Positions 44,705 to 53,487 of a stretch of DNA of 64,000 bases are shown one piece after another. Within the stretch, counting starts at the first letter, position 1. Every line of letters begins with the position of its first letter. The notes beneath the pieces are model-generated. The model had not been told where the DNA came from, did no database searches, and saw only the letters and a list, made by a program, of their open reading frames with translations. The DNA comes from Bacteroidales bacterium (GTDB lineage Bacteria; Bacteroidota; Bacteroidia; Bacteroidales; UBA932): the NCBI GenBank assembly GCA_016285455.1, contig JAEEQS010000004.1, positions 98,217 to 162,216 on the forward strand. Reading direction: 5' to 3'. A program made the position numbers and the translations under genes.

Positions 44705-46105
44705 CTAATATCCCAGAATCTTGAGCATACTCTTGTAAGACTGCTCCTTGCTGAATAGCTTGGTGGTATAGTCTCCTGTTGCGTCCTTGTCTATGATGAC
44801 GTGCTTTGGAGCTGGAATCAGGCAGTGCTGGATTCCGCCGTAGCCGGCAATGGATTCCTGGTACGCGCCTGTGTGGAAGAATCCTATGTAGAGCGGCTCT
44901 TCCTCTCTTCTGCCTTGTGTAATTGGCAGGAAGATAGCGTTGGAATGAGCTTCAGCATTATAGTAATCTTCTGAGTCACAGGTAAGTCCGCCAAGGAACA
45001 CTCTCTGGTACTGCTCTTCCCACTTGTTGATTGGAAGCATAATGAATCTCTTCTTGATTCCCCAGATGTCAGGAAGGGTAGTCATAAACGAGCTGTCTAT
45101 CATATACCATCTTTCACGGTCGTTCTGCTGCTTTACGTCCAGAACCTGAAATATGGTGGCGCCGCTTTCTCCAACAGTGAAACTGCCAAACTCAGAGAAA
45201 ATCTGAGGCTCAGCGACTCCTCTTTGGTTGCAGATTGTCTTGATCTGTGAAATGACTTCTTCTGTCATGTACTCGTAATCATAATCCTCTACCAAAGATG
45301 ATTTGATAGGAAAACCACCGCCAATGTTCAGAGAATCCAAATCTGGGCAAACTGCCTTCAAGTCGCAATAAACGTTAACGCACTTTGAAAGTTCATTCCA
45401 ATAGTAGGCGTTGTCCTTTATGCCTGTATTGATGAAAAAATGCAGCATTTTAAGAGAAAACTTGCTGCTTTTGGCAATCTTGGTCTTGTAAAAAGGAACA
45501 ATATCTGAATATCTTATTCCCAGCCTTGAAGTGTAGAACTCGAACTTCGGCTCTTCCTCTGAAGCAATGCGTATTCCGATGTTGGTCTTGGCAGTGACGG
45601 ACTTGTCCAGATCATCAAATTCGCTCATATTATCTAGAATCGGAATAATGTTCTTCCATCCGTCGTTGCACTTGGCAGCAATGTTTTCTATATATGTATC
45701 TCTCTTGTAGCCGTTGCACACGATTACAATGTTCTTGTCTATAAGTCCCTCATCATAAAGGGAATCCACAAGATTGAAATCAAATGCCGATGATGTTTCC
45801 AGATGAATGTCATTCTTGAGGGCTTCCTGCAAAACAAAGGCGAAATGGGAACTTTTGGTGCAGTAGCAATAGTGGTAGCTGCCTTTGTAGTCTACCTTGG
45901 CCATAGCCACGTTGAACATTCTCTTGGCCCTTTGAATCTGGCTTGAAATCTTTGGAAGATAGGTTATCTTGAGCGGTGTTCCGTACTGGTCTATCACATC
46001 CATCATAGGAATATCGTGGAAGAAAAGATTGCCGTCTTCTACCTTAAATTCAGCCTGCGGCCAGTCGAAAGTCTGCTCAACCAAATTGATGTACTTGTTC
46101 TTCAT
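44705..46105 (-). CDS. Fold-III PLP decarboxylase, probably arginine decarboxylase (short Bacteroidota type)
   Basis: A 466-residue member of the Orn/DAP/Arg decarboxylase family. The PLP lysine is Lys84 in CYCTKSSHFAF, a variant of the YAxKAN motif; LNIGGGFP is the glycine loop, SEFGSFTV replaces EPGR, and GLTCDSEDYY provides the Cys-Asp pair of the active site. It is shorter than E. coli SpeA (about 650) and lacks its insert, as in Flavobacteria-type enzymes annotated as arginine decarboxylase. The product agmatine would feed polyamine synthesis, which may connect it to the DHS-like enzyme at 2372-3355. Promoter box at 46177-46184. Confidence 0.83.
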   Translation of the reverse strand: MKNKYINLVEQTFDWPQAEFKVEDGNLFFHDIPMMDVIDQYGTPLKITYLPKISSQIQRAKRMFNVAMAKVDYKGSYHYCYCTKSSHFAFVLQEALKNDIHLETSSAFDFNLVDSLYDEGLIDKNIVIVCNGYKRDTYIENIAAKCNDGWKNIIPILDNMSEFDDLDKSVTAKTNIGIRIASEEEPKFEFYTSRLGIRYSDIVPFYKTKIAKSSKFSLKMLHFFINTGIKDNAYYWNELSKCVNVYCDLKAVCPDLDSLNIGGGFPIKSSLVEDYDYEYMTEEVISQIKTICNQRGVAEPQIFSEFGSFTVGESGATIFQVLDVKQQNDRERWYMIDSSFMTTLPDIWGIKKRFIMLPINKWEEQYQRVFLGGLTCDSEDYYNAEAHSNAIFLPITQGRREEEPLYIGFFHTGAYQESIAGYGGIQHCLIPAPKHVIIDKDATGDYTTKLFSKEQSYKSMLKILGY

Positions 46106-46176
46106 ATTGCCAATCCAAGTAAGTTAGTTATTCATTTTTGGAGCAATCCAAGTGAGATGGATTGTCTATTTCAGTG

Positions 46177-46184
46177 CAAATATA
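46177..46184 (-). promoter_or_regulatory. -7 promoter box for the decarboxylase/methyltransferase pair
   Basis: Minus strand TATATTTG, an exact TAnnTTTG match, 71 nt upstream of the ATG at 46105. The leader contains two copies of CAATCCAAGT on the + strand and a CAATCC/GGATTG inverted repeat. Confidence 0.5.
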
Positions 46185-46233
46185 TTCATTATTGGCATTA
46201 TTTGCAGGTTTTTGAGTAATTTTGAAGTCAAAT

Positions 46234-48564
46234 ATGAAAGCCAAAGCCCTGATATCATTCTTGGCGCTGAGCGCGCTACTTTCATCCTGCAGCATGACAA
46301 AAGTCATTCCTGAAGGCCAAAGTATGCTCACAGCCAATGAGATAGTCTACACAAAAGACAAGCCTGAAGAACTTAGCGACCTGTCCAAGTACATTAAACA
46401 GACGCCTAAAAGCGGCATCTTTGGTTTTCAGTTCAGCGTAGCGCTCTACAATACAGGCAAAGGAACAGGCAGGGGATGGGACAAAATCGCCGAGAAAATG
46501 GGCACAGCTCCTCTCATTTTTGATGAAGACCTTGTGGAGAGTTCCATCAAAAATATGCTGAACCATATGAAATTCAAGGGATTTTACGATTCCAAGATCA
46601 CTGCCTCTGTAAATACTGACAAGAAAAAGACAAAAGTCACCTACACGGTTACTCCGGGAAACAGATATGTAATTGACACTATTACTTATACCATTCCGGA
46701 TGTTGATATGTACGACATAATGGCTGAAAATAGAGGTGGGAGTCTAGTGAAGGTTGGAGACTGGCTGAGCGAAGATATTCTGGAGCAGGAGTCTGAGAGA
46801 GTGGCTGACATTTTCAGGAACAAGGGTTATTTCGGGTTCGATAAAGGTTTCCTTTTCTTTACCGGAGATACTTTAGCCCATAACGGGAAGAGCCATCTGG
46901 ACATAGAGATAAAGGATTACCTTAGAAGCGGAAGCCCTAAAGACGCCAGGCCGCACAAGGTTTTCACCTTCTCAGACGTTCTGGTTTCAACAAGAAGGAA
47001 TTTCCAGCAGAACCGCACAATCAGAACAGAAATGGACAGTGCGGCAACTGTCCGCAGAGATTCACTTCTGAGCGTATGGAGGACACAGATTGACACTATC
47101 CCGTACAAGAACATAAAAGTTGTAAGTTTCTCGCAGTCAGGTAATCTGGTTAGAAAGAAAGTCCTTAATCGCCTCAACCTGATTAAACCAGGAGATCCTT
47201 ACGACGAGGATATAGTTGAGTCTACTTATTCAAGGTTCTCAAGCCTGAACCTTTTCTCCAGCGTCAATATCCAGCAGCAGGAGGTTGATTCATCCAAAGT
47301 CCTGACTTCCATAACACTTCAGGCTACAAACGTCCAGGGCTTCAAGGTGGATCTTCAGGGAAGCACAAACGCCAACGGGCTTCTGGGTATTTCTCCTGCC
47401 ATTTCCTATTTCCACAAAAACGTATTCAGAGGCGCTGAAGTCCTTACTGTTGGACTGATGGGAGATTTCCAATTCAAGCTGCACAGCAATGTGCATTCCA
47501 CTGAAATTGGAATTAACACATCGTTGGACATTCCTAGATTCTTGTTCGCCCCCGGCAGGTGGTTCCGTTCCCGCGCTCTGCCTCATACGGAAATCAACAC
47601 TTCCTTCAGTTACCAGACTCGCCCTGAGTATACGCGCAACATCTTGTCTGCCAGCTATAATTACAGCTGGAACATTAAGCGCAAGCTCTTCTGGAAGTTT
47701 ACGCCAATTCAGACTAATATTGTAAGGATATTCAATCTCGATTCCACCTTCTATCGCAAGATTAGCGATCCTTATCTGAAAAACAGCTACAGCAACCACT
47801 TTGACCTTGGAATAGGGGCAAGCGTCTATTATATCTCTGATCCTGCAGTAAAGCCAGTAAAAAACTTCTGGTATGTAAGATACGGCCTAGACCTCAGCGG
47901 AAATGTCCTGAGCCTTTTCAACTCCAGCATGAAGAAAAACGACAGGGGAGAAAGACTGGTCTGGAAATCTCCTTACTCCCAGTATTTCAGAATGGAACTC
48001 TCCGGAGTCTATACTATCAAGTTCGGAGGAAATCCGAATCATATGCTCGCTTTCAGGGCTTTGGGAGGAGTTGGAAAAGGCTATGGAAATTCAACGATAC
48101 TGCCTCTTGAAAAGATGTTCTGGGGCGGAGGCGCCTACGATATGAGAGGCTGGCAGCCAAGAACTCTTGGCCCTGGATACGCCCCTAGAGACAGCGCATT
48201 CAGGATTCCTAACCAGACCGGAGACATCAAGCTGGAAGCCAATATGGAATACCGATTCCCGATAATCTCCATATTGAACGGTGCCGTATTCTCAGACCTT
48301 GGAAACATATGGACATTCGACCGCAAAAACAAAGCAACCGGAGAAGAGGCAGATCCTAGGGGAGTTTTCCGCACAAAAGACTTCTACAAGCATCTGGCTT
48401 TGGATTTTGGACTGGGCCTGAGGCTAGACTTGGACTTTGCAGTTATCCGCCTGGATCTCGGATTCAAAACATATAATCCGGCCACATCTGAATGGACGGG
48501 ACCGGATAAATGGCTCAAGAAAGATAACTTTGAATTTAGTTTCGGTATCGGATATCCTTTCTAA
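46234..48564 (+). CDS. tamL: TamL-type outer-membrane lipoprotein of the BamA/TamA (Omp85) family
   Basis: A 776-residue protein: lipoprotein signal MKAKALISFLALSALLSSC (Cys19), several POTRA-like domains (about 60-370; FKGFYDSKITASVN and IFRNKGYFGFDKGFLFF are typical turns) and a C-terminal beta-barrel (about 400-776). In the barrel, FWGGGAYDMRGWQPRTLGPG is the Omp85 motif 3 region with the conserved RGW, and the last strand is FEFSFGIGYPF, ending in Phe. A lipidated TamA-like protein is characteristic of Bacteroidota. It helps insert or move proteins or lipids at the outer membrane. I prefer ATG 46234 over the TTG at 46222. It is convergent with the next gene (2 nt apart). Confidence 0.93.
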   Translation: MKAKALISFLALSALLSSCSMTKVIPEGQSMLTANEIVYTKDKPEELSDLSKYIKQTPKSGIFGFQFSVALYNTGKGTGRGWDKIAEKMGTAPLIFDEDLVESSIKNMLNHMKFKGFYDSKITASVNTDKKKTKVTYTVTPGNRYVIDTITYTIPDVDMYDIMAENRGGSLVKVGDWLSEDILEQESERVADIFRNKGYFGFDKGFLFFTGDTLAHNGKSHLDIEIKDYLRSGSPKDARPHKVFTFSDVLVSTRRNFQQNRTIRTEMDSAATVRRDSLLSVWRTQIDTIPYKNIKVVSFSQSGNLVRKKVLNRLNLIKPGDPYDEDIVESTYSRFSSLNLFSSVNIQQQEVDSSKVLTSITLQATNVQGFKVDLQGSTNANGLLGISPAISYFHKNVFRGAEVLTVGLMGDFQFKLHSNVHSTEIGINTSLDIPRFLFAPGRWFRSRALPHTEINTSFSYQTRPEYTRNILSASYNYSWNIKRKLFWKFTPIQTNIVRIFNLDSTFYRKISDPYLKNSYSNHFDLGIGASVYYISDPAVKPVKNFWYVRYGLDLSGNVLSLFNSSMKKNDRGERLVWKSPYSQYFRMELSGVYTIKFGGNPNHMLAFRALGGVGKGYGNSTILPLEKMFWGGGAYDMRGWQPRTLGPGYAPRDSAFRIPNQTGDIKLEANMEYRFPIISILNGAVFSDLGNIWTFDRKNKATGEEADPRGVFRTKDFYKHLALDFGLGLRLDLDFAVIRLDLGFKTYNPATSEWTGPDKWLKKDNFEFSFGIGYPF

Positions 48565-48566
48565 AT

Positions 48567-49340
48567 CTATTCAAATTCAAAATACCCGAAGAATTCCGGA
48601 CGGTGATAATCAGGTCTTTCGGTTCCTACCGGATTCCAGGTAAGGTAATGGCGGTTCTGCATATCGTCTCCGCATTTGAAAACATTTCCCTTAACAGTCT
48701 GACCTCTGAGGTACTCTACGCTTCGACCCTGAAGAATCAGATCCAGCGGAATGACAATTATCATAGACCAGCAAATAGGCTCCGTTGAAACCCTGTCGCC
48801 GAAGGCCTCACTGCCTAAAGTGGAAAAACGCCTGATACATTCCATTTGGTCTTGATCAAAATGTCCTCTGTCTTTCTTGCCAACTCCATAGCCTACAATC
48901 CCGTGTCCGGTACAGTTCATCTCAATGTTATAGTACACGCCGGTCTCAGCGATAGGGGCTATGAAAAGCTCCATACAGTCGTCGGTCCAAGGCTTGGAGC
49001 CCGAATCCTCCCCAAAAGTTGAGCATATCTCGTTTTCTTTTACCTGATAACGTATGTAAAGATCATTGTCTGAATACATTATCTTGAAAGAGGCCTCAGG
49101 AGAATAAGAGCCGTTTCTATCTGGCCAGTTTACAATGTCTATATTGTTGGACTCGAGAGAAGCAAACTTTTCTTCCACGTCAGCCATATCTGGAACATCT
49201 CTCTCAAAAACTACATAAGCAACCTTTGCTATCTTGATTTTTTCCATCTTGTGAACCTTTTGTCCAAAAGCAAAAAAACCTGTCCAACTCAGCATCAGAC
49301 AGAGCAGGACAGGATACTTTATCAATTTTATTCCTTTCAT
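48567..49340 (-). CDS. Secreted carbohydrate-binding family 9-like protein
   Basis: A 257-residue exported protein: signal peptide (cleavage near FAFG-Q27) followed by a single CBM9-like beta-sandwich. Landmarks are ASFKIMYSDNDLYIRYQVKE, the 'PWTDDCMELFIAP' segment and an end HRPEFFGYFEFE, all usual for the 'carbohydrate-binding family 9-like' domain of Bacteroidota. No catalytic module is attached. The start overlaps the stop of the NagB/PIG-L gene (TAATG), suggesting a joint role in amino-sugar or glycan handling. Confidence 0.85.
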   Translation of the reverse strand: MKGIKLIKYPVLLCLMLSWTGFFAFGQKVHKMEKIKIAKVAYVVFERDVPDMADVEEKFASLESNNIDIVNWPDRNGSYSPEASFKIMYSDNDLYIRYQVKENEICSTFGEDSGSKPWTDDCMELFIAPIAETGVYYNIEMNCTGHGIVGYGVGKKDRGHFDQDQMECIRRFSTLGSEAFGDRVSTEPICWSMIIVIPLDLILQGRSVEYLRGQTVKGNVFKCGDDMQNRHYLTWNPVGTERPDYHRPEFFGYFEFE

Positions 49341-51235
49341 TAGAACTTGTATTTTACAAATAGTTCTATAGCCTGGTATTCAGCCATACCGAGTTTGTCA
49401 AAGATGACAGCTGTATTGTGGTTTCTCTCCTCGGCCCTCAGCCAGAACTCTCTGGAGTCTGAACCAGGGAACAGAGGGTAGTCCTTCTGTGACTGGTGGC
49501 GGAAGATAGCGCTTCTCTTTATCTTCACTTCCTCAGGGCTCAGAGGAACAGCCATTTCAGCCTCGGCGACATCCCACTCCTGCCAAGCGCCTCTGTACAT
49601 CCAGATTCTGCAGTCCTTGAACCAAGGCTCGTCTTTCAGTTCTTCGCAGGCGCTGATTATTGACTGGAAGCAAACTCTGTGGGTTCCGTGAGGGTCAGAC
49701 AGATCTCCGGCAGCAAAAATCTGATGCGGCTTGATTCTCTGGAGAAGTTTCTTTACAATATCTATATCCTTGCGTCCCAGCGGTTTCTTCTTAACTCCAC
49801 CTGTCTCGTAGAACGGAAGAGAAAGGAAGTTCACGTGGTCATCCGGAATACCCAGGAAACGGCAGGCGCTGCGTGCCTCTCCGCGGCGGATATAAGTCTT
49901 GATTCTGCGCACGATCAGAGGATCTGCCTGGCCAGGATGCTTCTTGGAGAGTTCTTTCTCAATCTTCTTGAAAAGAGCGTCTGCGTTCTTAGGGTCAATG
50001 TCAAAGATGTCTGCGCTCTCTCTGATGAAATCCAGATATCTTATAACATCGTGGTCAAACACTGCAATGTTTCCGCTGGTCTGATAAGCAACGTGGATAT
50101 CGTGCCCGTGCTCGGCAAGACGCGCCAATGTTCCTCCCATTGAGATAACGTCATCATCCGGGTGAGGGGAGAATACCACAACTCTCTTCGGATATGGAAG
50201 AGCTCTTTCAGGACGGGTTGAGTCATCTGTGTTAGGCTTTCCTCCCGGCCATCCGCTGATTATGTGCTGAAGATCGTTGAAGACCTTTATATTTATCTGG
50301 CTTGCAGGACCTTTCTCGGTTACAAGGTCACTCATTCCGTTGTCGTTGTAATCTCTATCGGTGAGCTTGAGAATAGGCTTGTCCAGTTTGCGGCAAAGCC
50401 AGAAAACAGATTTGCGGATAAGATATGGAGTCCAGGTAACTTTGTCTGTAAGCCAAGGGGTCTCGATTCTTGTTAGATTTACAGCTGCGGCCCTGTCAAT
50501 GATAATTTGAGCGTTTCCGTGTTCCTGAAGGTAGGATGCAGGTACCATCTTGGTAACTTCTCCCTCTACGATCTTCTTGATTTTTGGAGCACATCCCTCT
50601 CCCCAAGCCAGATAATATATCTTTCTGGCTTCCAGAATAGTGGCAATACCCATTGTTACAGCGTAGTAAGGAACGTCGTCAACCCCAAAGAACTCGCTAG
50701 CAGCGCTAACCCTTGTGGTGAAGTTGAGGTTAATCTTTCTTGTTCTGGAGTTGTATGGAGAACCTGGCTCGTTCATTGCCATATTGCCGGTGATAACAAT
50801 ATCCAGTCCGCCAGCTTCCGCTATCTCCTTTTCATAGCTCTGGCAGTATTCCTCCATTTTATCTCTCTTGGAACTGTCAATGAAGTGGACATTCTTTGCA
50901 GGTATGTCTATTTCGTCAAGAAGACATTCCTTGAGGAATCTGTAATGGCTCTGAAGCTCGTTGCGGTCCAGCGGATAGTAGTCATCCATTCCGAACACTT
51001 CAATATTCTTGAAACTCAGTTTCTTTTCCTTTACTGCAGCGATAAAGTCGTCATAAACCTGAAGACAGGATGAAGACGCTGCCAATGCCAGCACCAGGTT
51101 CTTTCCCTCAGCTGCTTTCTTCTTGGCCTGAACCATCACATCTCTAACGATGACCTTGGAGGCCTCTTTCTGCTCATTGAAAATCTTTACAGGAAGTTTC
51201 TCGTACCTTTTGGAAAAATCAGATGTCAAAAACAT
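49340..51235 (-). CDS. Glucosamine-6-phosphate-deaminase-like / PIG-L deacetylase fusion
   Basis: A 631-residue two-part protein. The N-terminal half (1-250) is NagB-like, and the C-terminal part (about 350-631) is a PIG-L/LmbE zinc deacetylase with SPHPDDDVISMGGT (356-369) and DPHGTH. The fusion is a known Bacteroidales arrangement. In NagB the phosphate loop reads T-G-S-T-P; here it is LALAASSSC (49-57). The catalytic DGHIAFNE becomes TGNMAMNE (149-156), so the Asp and ring-opening His are lost. Bacteroides relatives as I remember them also lack this His but keep a TGNSP loop, so this copy is more diverged. The NagB half may be non-catalytic or act on another sugar, while the deacetylase motifs look intact. 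Lies 12 nt after kdsA. Confidence 0.88.
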   Translation of the reverse strand: MFLTSDFSKRYEKLPVKIFNEQKEASKVIVRDVMVQAKKKAAEGKNLVLALAASSSCLQVYDDFIAAVKEKKLSFKNIEVFGMDDYYPLDRNELQSHYRFLKECLLDEIDIPAKNVHFIDSSKRDKMEEYCQSYEKEIAEAGGLDIVITGNMAMNEPGSPYNSRTRKINLNFTTRVSAASEFFGVDDVPYYAVTMGIATILEARKIYYLAWGEGCAPKIKKIVEGEVTKMVPASYLQEHGNAQIIIDRAAAVNLTRIETPWLTDKVTWTPYLIRKSVFWLCRKLDKPILKLTDRDYNDNGMSDLVTEKGPASQINIKVFNDLQHIISGWPGGKPNTDDSTRPERALPYPKRVVVFSPHPDDDVISMGGTLARLAEHGHDIHVAYQTSGNIAVFDHDVIRYLDFIRESADIFDIDPKNADALFKKIEKELSKKHPGQADPLIVRRIKTYIRRGEARSACRFLGIPDDHVNFLSLPFYETGGVKKKPLGRKDIDIVKKLLQRIKPHQIFAAGDLSDPHGTHRVCFQSIISACEELKDEPWFKDCRIWMYRGAWQEWDVAEAEMAVPLSPEEVKIKRSAIFRHQSQKDYPLFPGSDSREFWLRAEERNHNTAVIFDKLGMAEYQAIELFVKYKF

Positions 51236-51247
51236 ATCTTATTTGAA

Positions 51248-52075
51248 TTAAATCTTTGTTATTGCGTTCATTGTCTTGCGTAGTTCAACCAGCTGAGCCA
51301 AAAGGCCGTCCATAAGTCCCAGGTTCAGCATATTGGCTCCGTCGCTCTTGGCGTTGGCCGGATCTGGATGGGTTTCCATAAACAAGCCATCTGCTCCAGC
51401 GGCCAAGGCTGCACGGGCTATATGAGGAATAAGCTCAGGCTCTCCGCCAGTTACTCCAGAAAGCTGATTAGGCTTCTGGAGAGAGTGGGTGACATCCATC
51501 ACAACAGGACAGCCAAATTTCTGCATCTTTGGTATGCTTCGGAAGTCAACCACAAGATCACCATATCCAAACTGGCTTCCTCTTTCTGTAAGCATCACAT
51601 TAGGGTTTCCGCTGTCGCGAACCTTCTGAACTGCAAATGTCATAGCTTCAGGAGAGAGGAATTGTCCCTTCTTGATATTCACCCACTTGCCAGTAGCGGC
51701 CGCCGCCTGAAGAAGTTCAGTCTGACGGCAGAGAAAAGCAGGAATCTGGAGTATGTCTATGTCATAAGATGCAGCAAGTGCAGCCTCTTCCACGCTATGA
51801 ATATCGGTGACAATAGCAACCCCCAGTTCCTTTCTAATGCTCTGAAGCAGAGCAAGGCCCTCTTTGTCACCGATGCCGGTGAAGGAAGTTATCTTGGAAC
51901 GGTTGGCTTTCTTGTATGAGGCCTTGAAAATGAAAGGGATTTTATGCTTGGATGTCTGTTCCTTGAGAGTCTTTGCTATGGAAAACGTAATTTCCTCGCC
52001 CTCAATCACGCAAGGGCCAGCCATCAGGAAAAACATCCCGTTGTTATAATCTGTAACCAGCTGCAAATTTTTCAT
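51248..52075 (-). CDS. kdsA: 3-deoxy-8-phosphooctulonate (Kdo8P) synthase, metal-dependent type
   Basis: A 275-residue TIM-barrel enzyme condensing PEP and arabinose-5-phosphate to Kdo-8-phosphate, the first committed step of Kdo for lipopolysaccharide. The early motif is AGPCVIEG with Cys22; a Cys here marks the metal-dependent class, whereas the E. coli type has Asn. DVTHSLQ, METHPDP and NAKSDGANM supply the remaining ligands. KASYKKANRS and QIPAFLCRQT are substrate loops. KdsC at 30644-31216 uses its product. A promoter-like box overlaps the rarA terminator just upstream. Confidence 0.95.
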   Translation of the reverse strand: MKNLQLVTDYNNGMFFLMAGPCVIEGEEITFSIAKTLKEQTSKHKIPFIFKASYKKANRSKITSFTGIGDKEGLALLQSIRKELGVAIVTDIHSVEEAALAASYDIDILQIPAFLCRQTELLQAAAATGKWVNIKKGQFLSPEAMTFAVQKVRDSGNPNVMLTERGSQFGYGDLVVDFRSIPKMQKFGCPVVMDVTHSLQKPNQLSGVTGGEPELIPHIARAALAAGADGLFMETHPDPANAKSDGANMLNLGLMDGLLAQLVELRKTMNAITKI

Positions 52076-52079
52076 CTTG

Positions 52080-52087
52080 CAAAAGTA
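52080..52087 (-). promoter_or_regulatory. Possible -7 promoter box for kdsA (leaderless?)
   Basis: Minus strand TACTTTTG matches TAnnTTTG and ends 4 nt before the kdsA ATG, inside the T-rich tail of the rarA terminator. If used, the transcript would have almost no leader. It may be fortuitous. Confidence 0.35.
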
Positions 52088-52120
52088 TAAAAAATGCTGA
52101 AGAAAAAGACATCTTCAGCA
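52085..52120 (-). terminator. Intrinsic terminator after rarA
   Basis: On the minus strand TGCTGAAGA pairs with TCTTCAGCA (9 bp, 8-nt loop) and is followed by a run of six T. It stands 14 nt after the rarA stop, separating rarA from kdsA. Confidence 0.75.
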
Positions 52121-52134
52121 CCATATTCTTACAA

Positions 52135-53421
52135 TCAGTAGTTATATTTCTCCCATAGAATTTTCAGACGGCGGCGTATTTCCTCTTCTGCCTTGTTGTT
52201 TGAAGGTTCGTACAGCTTAGTTCCTGAAGCTTCCTCAGGCAGGAATTCGAGATCGGCAAAGTTTCCTTCGTAATCGTGAGCGTATTTATAGCCCTGGTGA
52301 TAGCCCAGTTCCTTCATCAACTTGGTAGGGGCGTTCCTAAGGTGAAGTGGAACAGACAGGTCTCCCTGCTGCTCAACCATAGAAAGGGCAACATCTATAG
52401 CCATTATGGAAGAATTGCTCTTTGGACTGGAAGCCAAGTAGATAGCACACTCAGAAAGCGGAATTCTGCCTTCAGGCATTCCTATCTGCTGGACCGCAGC
52501 AAATGTACTCTGGGCCAAAAGCAATGCATTCGGATTAGCTAGACCAATGTCTTCCGCAGCAAGGATAACCATACGGCGGGCAATGAATAGGGGATCCTCT
52601 CCGCCCTTAATCATACGCGCAAGCCAGTAAACGGCCGCATTAGGATCAGAACCCCTCAGGCTCTTTATGAAAGCGGAAATAATATCGTAATGCTGCTCTC
52701 CATTCTTGTCATAGAGAGCCATATTCTCCTGCAATCGATTCTTTACCAGATCGTTCGTAATAACTACAGGCTCACCTTCAGGAATGCTGGAGACTACAAT
52801 TTCAAGCACATTAAGAAGTTTTCTGGCATCTCCGCCACTGTAGCGCATAAGAGCTTCTTTCTCGGCGACAGTTATATTCCTTGAAGACAGATAGGGGTCC
52901 TTTTCAAGAGCGCGAGTCAGGAGAACATCCAAATCTTCCACGCTAAGTTCCTTTAGCACAAATACCTGGCACCTGGAAAGAAGCGGGCTTATTACCTCGA
53001 ATGAAGGATTTTCGGTGGTTGCTCCAATAAGTATTATTGTTCCGTCTTCAACAGCGCCGAGAAGGGCATCCTGCTGGCCTTTGTTGAAACGGTGAATCTC
53101 GTCGATGAATAAAATAGGGGTCTTGGAATTGAAAAGATTCTTGTCCTTGGCCTTTGAGATTACTTCCCTAACATCCTTAACTCCTGAACTAACGGCACTC
53201 AAAGTGTAAAAGCTGCGGTCTAGCTGTTTTGAGATGATGTTTGCTAGAGTAGTCTTGCCAACGCCTGGAGGCCCCCAGAGAATGAAGGAAGACAGATTGC
53301 CGCTTTCAATCATATTCCTCAGAACGCTTCCCTTGCCCACAAGATGCTCCTGCCCAACATATTCATCCAAAGAAGATGGGCGTATCCTTTCTGCCAACGG
53401 TATCTTAACGTCTGTATTCAT
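52135..53421 (-). CDS. rarA: Replication-associated recombination protein RarA (MgsA)
   Basis: A 428-residue AAA+ ATPase acting at stalled replication forks. Walker A is GPPGVGKTT (near 50-58), Walker B FIDEIHRFNKGQQDALL, sensor 1 LIGATTENPSFEV and the arginine-finger segment LLSRCQVF. The C-terminal MgsA tetramerisation region contains SLRGSDPNAAVYWLARM and the end DLEFLPEE, as in the family. Length is normal. It is divergent from the DUF389 gene. Confidence 0.95.
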   Translation of the reverse strand: MNTDVKIPLAERIRPSSLDEYVGQEHLVGKGSVLRNMIESGNLSSFILWGPPGVGKTTLANIISKQLDRSFYTLSAVSSGVKDVREVISKAKDKNLFNSKTPILFIDEIHRFNKGQQDALLGAVEDGTIILIGATTENPSFEVISPLLSRCQVFVLKELSVEDLDVLLTRALEKDPYLSSRNITVAEKEALMRYSGGDARKLLNVLEIVVSSIPEGEPVVITNDLVKNRLQENMALYDKNGEQHYDIISAFIKSLRGSDPNAAVYWLARMIKGGEDPLFIARRMVILAAEDIGLANPNALLLAQSTFAAVQQIGMPEGRIPLSECAIYLASSPKSNSSIMAIDVALSMVEQQGDLSVPLHLRNAPTKLMKELGYHQGYKYAHDYEGNFADLEFLPEEASGTKLYEPSNNKAEEEIRRRLKILWEKYNY

Positions 53422-53441
53422 TCCAGTTTCCTTTCAAGGCA

Positions 53442-53449
53442 CAAATTTA
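53442..53449 (-). promoter_or_regulatory. -7 promoter box for rarA
   Basis: Minus strand TAAATTTG, an exact TAnnTTTG match, 20 nt upstream of the ATG at 53421. Confidence 0.6.
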
Positions 53450-53460
53450 AGCAAAAAGAC

Positions 53461-53468
53461 TATCTTTG
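53461..53468 (+). promoter_or_regulatory. -7 promoter box for the DUF389 gene
   Basis: TATCTTTG, an exact TAnnTTTG match, 19 nt upstream of the ATG at 53488 and 11 bp from the opposing rarA box. Confidence 0.6.
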
Positions 53469-53487
53469 TGAAAATGGCATATAAAAA

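Noticed and set aside
46106..46176. Two copies of CAATCCAAGT and a CAATCC/GGATTG inverted repeat upstream of the decarboxylase gene
   Set aside because: Short and not followed by a terminator or start signal; no basis to call a riboswitch or attenuator.
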